From Pseudomonas sp. DTU_2021_1001937_2_SI_NGA_ILE_001 (lineage in GTDB: Bacteria; Pseudomonadota; Gammaproteobacteria; Pseudomonadales; Pseudomonadaceae), in the NCBI RefSeq assembly GCF_032463525.1, contig NZ_CP135972.1:33863-97862 (forward strand): a DNA stretch of 64,000 nt. The letters are read 5' to 3'. The notes under the pieces were generated by a model. It did no database searches and had not been told where the DNA came from. It saw only the letters and a list, made by a program, of their open reading frames with translations. The translations under genes were made by a program, and so were the position numbers. Shown here piece after piece: positions 60,363-64,000 of this stretch; positions within the stretch are counted from its first letter, which is position 1; each line of letters begins with the position of its first letter.

Positions 60363-61800
60363 TCCGGATCTCGACTTCCAAGAGCTCAACCGTCGTATCG
60401 AGGCCGAGGTCGAGCGTTACAAACACAAAGCCGCCGATCGCCCGCTGCCGGCTTTCAACCCGCAGCCCTCGAACAACCACGACCGCCCGTACAGCTGGCT
60501 GCAGCTGGTTCAGCTCGAGGACGAGGCGCTGGTACGCGCCGCCTTCCCGACCCTGCTGGGGCGCAAGGCCGAGAGCGAGGAACTGCAGCGCTACCTCAAC
60601 CGGCTGCGCTCGGGCTGGGACAAGTTCGAGATCCTCGCCGAGCTGCGCGACTCGCCGGAAGGCGTGCGCCAGAACACCCCGGTCGAGGGCCTGCGCCGCG
60701 CGCGCATGAAGAACCGTATCCGGCGCATTCCGGTGCTGGGCAAGCTGGCCATGACCCTCTACGGCCTGCTGCAGAGCGAACAGCGCAACCGCTACTACGT
60801 GGCCCGCCTGGACCTGCTGGCACGGCAGAACCGCCTGCAGGTCAGCGAGCTGCATACCCTGCGTGACCTGAGCAACGCCCACGCCAGCCTGCTCGATGAC
60901 CACCAGACCTATGCCGAACAGCAAAGCCTGGCGCTGCAGCAGCAGGACCAGGCGCTGCACCGCCAGGCAGACGAAATCCGTCGCCTGGAAAGCGAGCTGC
61001 AGGAGGCCAGGAGCGTGCAGCAGGAACTGCGCATGCGCCTTCAGCAGCTGGAGCGCCAGCCGCGTACCGTCATGGCCGCCCCAGGCGAAGCCCAGGCTGT
61101 CGTGGCCGTACCCGAGATGCAGCACCAGAGCGGCATCCCGGATAGCTTCTACCTGGCCTTCGAGAACCGTTTCCGTGGCGCGGCCGAGACCATTCGCGAA
61201 CGGCAGGCCTACTACCTGCCGATCATCGACAGCGTCGCGCCGCTCAAAGCCGGCCTGCCGCTGGTGGACATCGGCTGCGGGCGTGGCGAATGGCTGCAGC
61301 AGCTGCCTGAACACTGCGCACGCATCGGCATCGACCTCAACTCGATGAACGTGCAGACCTGCCTGGACCAGGGCCTGACCGCCCACCAGCAGGACGCCCT
61401 GGTGTGGCTGGCCAACCAGCCGGAGAACAGTCTGGGTGCGGTGAGCGCCTTCCACGTCATCGAGCACCTGAGCTTCGAGCAGTTCAACACCCTGCTCGAC
61501 GAGTGCCTGCGCGTGCTGGCGCCCGGCGGCATGATCATCTTCGAGACCCCCAACCCGGAGAACATCGCCACCGCCGCGCACTACTTCTGGATGGACCCGA
61601 CCCACCTGTCGCCGCTGCCGCCGGCCTTCACCGAGTTCCTGGTGCAGTTCAAGGGCTTCGACCAGGTGCAGATCCACCGCCTGCAACCGATTCCCGAAGA
61701 GCACCACGTTCACGAAGACAGCGAAGCCGCACGGCGCATCAACGCACTGTTCTACGGGGCGCAGGACTATGCCGTGGTCGCGATCAAGAGCCTGACATGA
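60331..61800 (+). CDS. DUF4214-coiled coil-SAM methyltransferase, O-polysaccharide modification/capping
   Basis: 489 aa (an ATG at 60346 is an alternative start). N-terminal DUF4214-type domain, about 45-115 (LVQLEDEALVRAAFPTLLGRKAESEELQRYLNRLRSGWDKFEILAELRDSPEG); coiled coil about 180-245 (LALQQQDQALHRQADEIRRLESELQEA); class I methyltransferase (LPLVDIGCGRGEWLQQL, IGIDLNSMN, AVSAFHVIEHLSFEQFNTLL, VLAPGGMIIFETPNPENI). Methyltransferases with coiled coils act as chain terminators/rulers in O-antigen systems (WbdD). Stop overlaps the next ATG (ATGA). Confidence 0.88.
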   Translation: MEPRVMLIPNNPDLDFQELNRRIEAEVERYKHKAADRPLPAFNPQPSNNHDRPYSWLQLVQLEDEALVRAAFPTLLGRKAESEELQRYLNRLRSGWDKFEILAELRDSPEGVRQNTPVEGLRRARMKNRIRRIPVLGKLAMTLYGLLQSEQRNRYYVARLDLLARQNRLQVSELHTLRDLSNAHASLLDDHQTYAEQQSLALQQQDQALHRQADEIRRLESELQEARSVQQELRMRLQQLERQPRTVMAAPGEAQAVVAVPEMQHQSGIPDSFYLAFENRFRGAAETIRERQAYYLPIIDSVAPLKAGLPLVDIGCGRGEWLQQLPEHCARIGIDLNSMNVQTCLDQGLTAHQQDALVWLANQPENSLGAVSAFHVIEHLSFEQFNTLLDECLRVLAPGGMIIFETPNPENIATAAHYFWMDPTHLSPLPPAFTEFLVQFKGFDQVQIHRLQPIPEEHHVHEDSEAARRINALFYGAQDYAVVAIKSLT

Positions 61801-62903
61801 CCTCACTGCGTATCGATCAATTTGCCGCCACCGTCGCGGCCGGCGATGGTGTGACCAACGGCCTGCTGTTCACCCGCAGCCTGTTGCGCAGCCTGGGCTA
61901 CCAGTCGGACATCTACAGTTTTTCGATTCCAGCCGCACTGAAGGGCGAAGTCCTGAAGGCTCGCGGCTTTCAGGACTCGACCTGCGACCTGTTGCTGTAC
62001 CACCACTCGATGGGCCACGACCATGGGCCCTGGTTGCTCGACCAGCAGTGCCGCAAGGCCATGGTCTACCACAACATCACCCCGCCGGCGTTCTTCCCCA
62101 AGGACAGCGACCTGCGTCGTTATGCGCAACTGGGCCTGGAACAGCTCAGAGACTGGCGTGACCAGTTCATCCACGCCTTGGCGGACTCGCCGCTGAACCA
62201 GAGCGAACTGGTAGAGGCTGGCTACCCGCATACCCAGACCTTGCCGCTGCTGGTCGACTCCCTGCGCCTGGAAGGTCCCACGACCATGCCCGGCTTCATG
62301 GCCAGGCAAACCGGGCACTTCTATCTGGCGGTCGGGCGGCTGGCGGAAAACAAGCGCCAGTTCCTGTTGATCGAAGCCTTTTACCACCTGCTGCAGTTGC
62401 AGAAAGACCAGGGCCAGCAAACACCGCAGCAGCGGCTGATTCTGGTCGGCGGCACCACCAGCGAGCACTACGCCCAGGGTCTTGAGCAGTACATCTTCGA
62501 TCTTGGCCTGCAGGGCCAGGTGCTATTGGCCGGTAAGTGCTCGGAACCTGAGCTGCGCTGGCTTTACCGGCATGCCCGGCAGTACTGGTGCGCCAGTGCC
62601 CACGAGGGCTTCTGCATGCCGCTGCTGGAGGCGAACCACGCTTCGCTGCCGGTGGTCACCCAGGCACGCTCGAACATTCCCGATACCTTGGGCGAAGGCG
62701 GCCTGCTGATCGACAGCGACGACCCGGTGGTCTTCGCGGCGGCCTGCAACCTGCTGGAAACCGAACCCGGCCTGCGCGACAAGACCATCGCCGCCGGGCT
62801 GCGCAACCTGCAGCGCTACGAGCGCGAGAACCTCAAGCAGCAGCTGCAGCAATGGCTGGACCAGCTCGGACTCTCATCATCCAGTGACGGAGTGAAAACC
62901 TGA
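61797..62903 (+). CDS. Family 4 glycosyltransferase of the O-polysaccharide operon
   Basis: 368 aa. GDGVTNGLLFTRSLLRSLGYQSDIYSF (N-terminal GT-B loop), DLLLYHHSMGHDHGPWL, FYLAVGRLAENKRQFLLIEAF and the C-terminal CASAHEGFCMPLLEANHASLPVVT with E-x7-E. Translationally coupled at both ends (ATGA, TGATG). Donor not deducible; mannose or rhamnose is likely from the neighbours. Confidence 0.88.
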   Translation: MTSLRIDQFAATVAAGDGVTNGLLFTRSLLRSLGYQSDIYSFSIPAALKGEVLKARGFQDSTCDLLLYHHSMGHDHGPWLLDQQCRKAMVYHNITPPAFFPKDSDLRRYAQLGLEQLRDWRDQFIHALADSPLNQSELVEAGYPHTQTLPLLVDSLRLEGPTTMPGFMARQTGHFYLAVGRLAENKRQFLLIEAFYHLLQLQKDQGQQTPQQRLILVGGTTSEHYAQGLEQYIFDLGLQGQVLLAGKCSEPELRWLYRHARQYWCASAHEGFCMPLLEANHASLPVVTQARSNIPDTLGEGGLLIDSDDPVVFAAACNLLETEPGLRDKTIAAGLRNLQRYERENLKQQLQQWLDQLGLSSSSDGVKT

Positions 62904-63853
62904 TGCCACGCGTGTTACTGACGGGCGCCAACGGCTTCGTTGGCAAGATCCTCACCCAGCGTCTGCGTGACGCCGGCTACCATGTGACCGCCCTGAGCAG
63001 TAGCGAACCACAGCCCGGCCACGCCGCCGACCAGCAGTGGGTCTGCGACATCCGCGATGCCGACGGTATCCGCCAGGCAGTGGCCCAGGTGCGGCCCAGC
63101 CATGTGATCCACCTGGCGGCAGTGTCCCATGTGCCGACCAGCTTCCAGGATCCGCTGGGCACCTGGCAGACCAACGTAATGGGCAGCATGAACCTGCTCG
63201 AGGCCCTGCGCCTGGAGGCGCCGGAGGCCTTCGTGCTGTTCTCCAGCTCCTCGGAGGTGTATGGCGCGGCGTTCAAGTCCGGCGAGGAAGTCGACGAATA
63301 CACCCGCTGCCAGCCACTGAACCCCTACGCAGCGAGCAAGGTGGCCGCCGAAAGCGCCTTCAACGAATACTTCCGCCAGGGCCTCAAGGGTGTCATCGCA
63401 CGGCCGTTCAACCACATCGGTGCCCAGCAGAGCCCCAACTTCGTCACCGCCTCCTTCGCTCGCCAGATCGCCCTGATCGAGGCAGGCCAGCAGGAGCCGG
63501 TGCTCAAGGTCGGCAACCTGGAAGCCAAGCGCGATTTCCTCGACGTGCAGGACGTGTGCAGTGCCTACCTGGAACTGCTCAAGCTGGCCGACAGCACGCA
63601 GGAATACCCGCGCTGCATGAACATCGCCAGCGGCCGTTCGCTGAAGATCCGCGAAGTGCTGGACACGCTGCTGAGCCTGAGCCAGGCCAGCATCCAGGTC
63701 GCCCAGGACCCGGAACGCCTGCGCCCTTCGGACATCCCGGTGGCCATCGGCAACAGCACCGCGCTGACCCGCAGCACCGGTTGGCAACCGCAGATCCCGC
63801 TGCAGCAGACCCTGCGCGAGCTGCTCGACTACTGGCGGCAACAAACGGTCTGA
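62903..63853 (+). CDS. rmd: NAD(P)-dependent GDP-4-keto-6-deoxy-D-mannose reductase-like enzyme (Rmd)
   Basis: 316 aa SDR-fold enzyme: TGANGFVGKILTQRL, Ser in FVLFSSSSEVYG, catalytic YAASK, NHIGAQQSPNFVTASFARQIA and FLDVQDVCSAYLELL. This set (NHxGPxQSPxFVxxxFARQIA) is characteristic of Rmd, which makes GDP-D-rhamnose for the common (A-band) polysaccharide. Last gene of the operon before a REP cluster. A related epimerase/reductase activity cannot be excluded. Confidence 0.85.
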   Translation: MPRVLLTGANGFVGKILTQRLRDAGYHVTALSSSEPQPGHAADQQWVCDIRDADGIRQAVAQVRPSHVIHLAAVSHVPTSFQDPLGTWQTNVMGSMNLLEALRLEAPEAFVLFSSSSEVYGAAFKSGEEVDEYTRCQPLNPYAASKVAAESAFNEYFRQGLKGVIARPFNHIGAQQSPNFVTASFARQIALIEAGQQEPVLKVGNLEAKRDFLDVQDVCSAYLELLKLADSTQEYPRCMNIASGRSLKIREVLDTLLSLSQASIQVAQDPERLRPSDIPVAIGNSTALTRSTGWQPQIPLQQTLRELLDYWRQQTV

Positions 63854-63860
63854 AGCCGCC

Positions 63861-63996
63861 CGCTTCCCGAGCAAGCTCGCTCCAACAAAATCGCAGGGCC
63901 TGACACTGCCTTCAGGCCCGGCCCGTGGGAGCGAGCTTGCTCGCGAAAAGGTCTGGTGCAGCGTTGAGCCCTTCGCGAGCAAGCTCGCTCCAACAA
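63861..63996. repeat. REP cluster (three units)
   Basis: Units at 63866-63885 (CCGAGCAAGCTCGCTCC), 63927-63950 (GGGAGCGAGCTTGCTCGCG) and 63970-63992 (TTCGCGAGCAAGCTCGCTCC). The segment 63882-63936 is almost the exact reverse complement of 46761-46815. Confidence 0.9.
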
Positions 63997-64000
63997 TCCT

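Overview
The window reads as GC-rich Pseudomonas DNA, most likely from the P. putida group. Evidence: P. putida-type REP palindromes (GCGAGCAAGCTCGC core) between genes, McpS/PctA-like chemoreceptors, a GGA-rich Rsm-family sRNA, and Pseudomonas-type families such as DUF6124. MltA, AroA, the Rsm RNA and REPs suggest a chromosome, but the window also holds two plasmid-type replication regions, each with a Rep_3 initiator and its own iterons.

Layout. 1-2.84 kb: type I secretion fusion protein (truncated by the window edge) and ABC exporter, minus strand. 2.84-8.9 kb: a plasmid-like module with a Rep_3 initiator, about 13 iterons, a perfect DnaA box, an A+T-rich stretch, a ParA/ribbon-helix-helix partition pair, a Tus-like replication-termination protein and a P4-type integrase. 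9.1-13.3 kb: two chemoreceptors. 13.5-15.7 kb: an RHH antitoxin with a ParE toxin fused to a C-terminal domain that also exists as a separate gene next door. 15.9-21.8 kb: glycosyltransferase, orphan binding protein, and a wzm-wzt-glycosyltransferase-methyltransferase polysaccharide export block. 21.9-23.1 kb: second Rep_3 replicon with different iterons. 23.2-28 kb: DUF6124 gene behind a structured leader, stand-alone aroA, membrane protein, PAS protein and response regulator-CheX protein.

28.7-37.2 kb: a five-gene operon (WecB, BcsB-like, NfrB, NfrA, YbcH/DUF4434-like) resembling the c-di-GMP-controlled NGR/phage N4 receptor polysaccharide pathway, with an added BcsB-like subunit. 37.2-41.7 kb: two AraC regulators divergent from a copper amine oxidase. 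42.1-45.9 kb: a curli operon csgE-F-A-G-B-H with an enlarged curlin. 45.9-49.9 kb: LprI-like protein, Rsm sRNA, MltA, PAS chemoreceptor and a small secreted protein.

50.0-64 kb: a cell-surface island. Two paralogous serine proteases with Calx-beta tails and three tandem RTX/DUF4214 proteins, none with a Sec signal, are interleaved with O-polysaccharide genes (GT4, ManC/WbpW-type enzyme, Wzt with sugar-binding tail, DUF4214-methyltransferase, glycosyltransferase, Rmd-like reductase). My main inference is that these are type I-secreted surface proteins whose DUF4214 domains engage the O-polysaccharide made by their neighbours. Taken together the window is dominated by envelope and biofilm functions (curli, NGR-like glycan, O-polysaccharide, secreted adhesin-like proteins), chemotaxis and plasmid-derived DNA.
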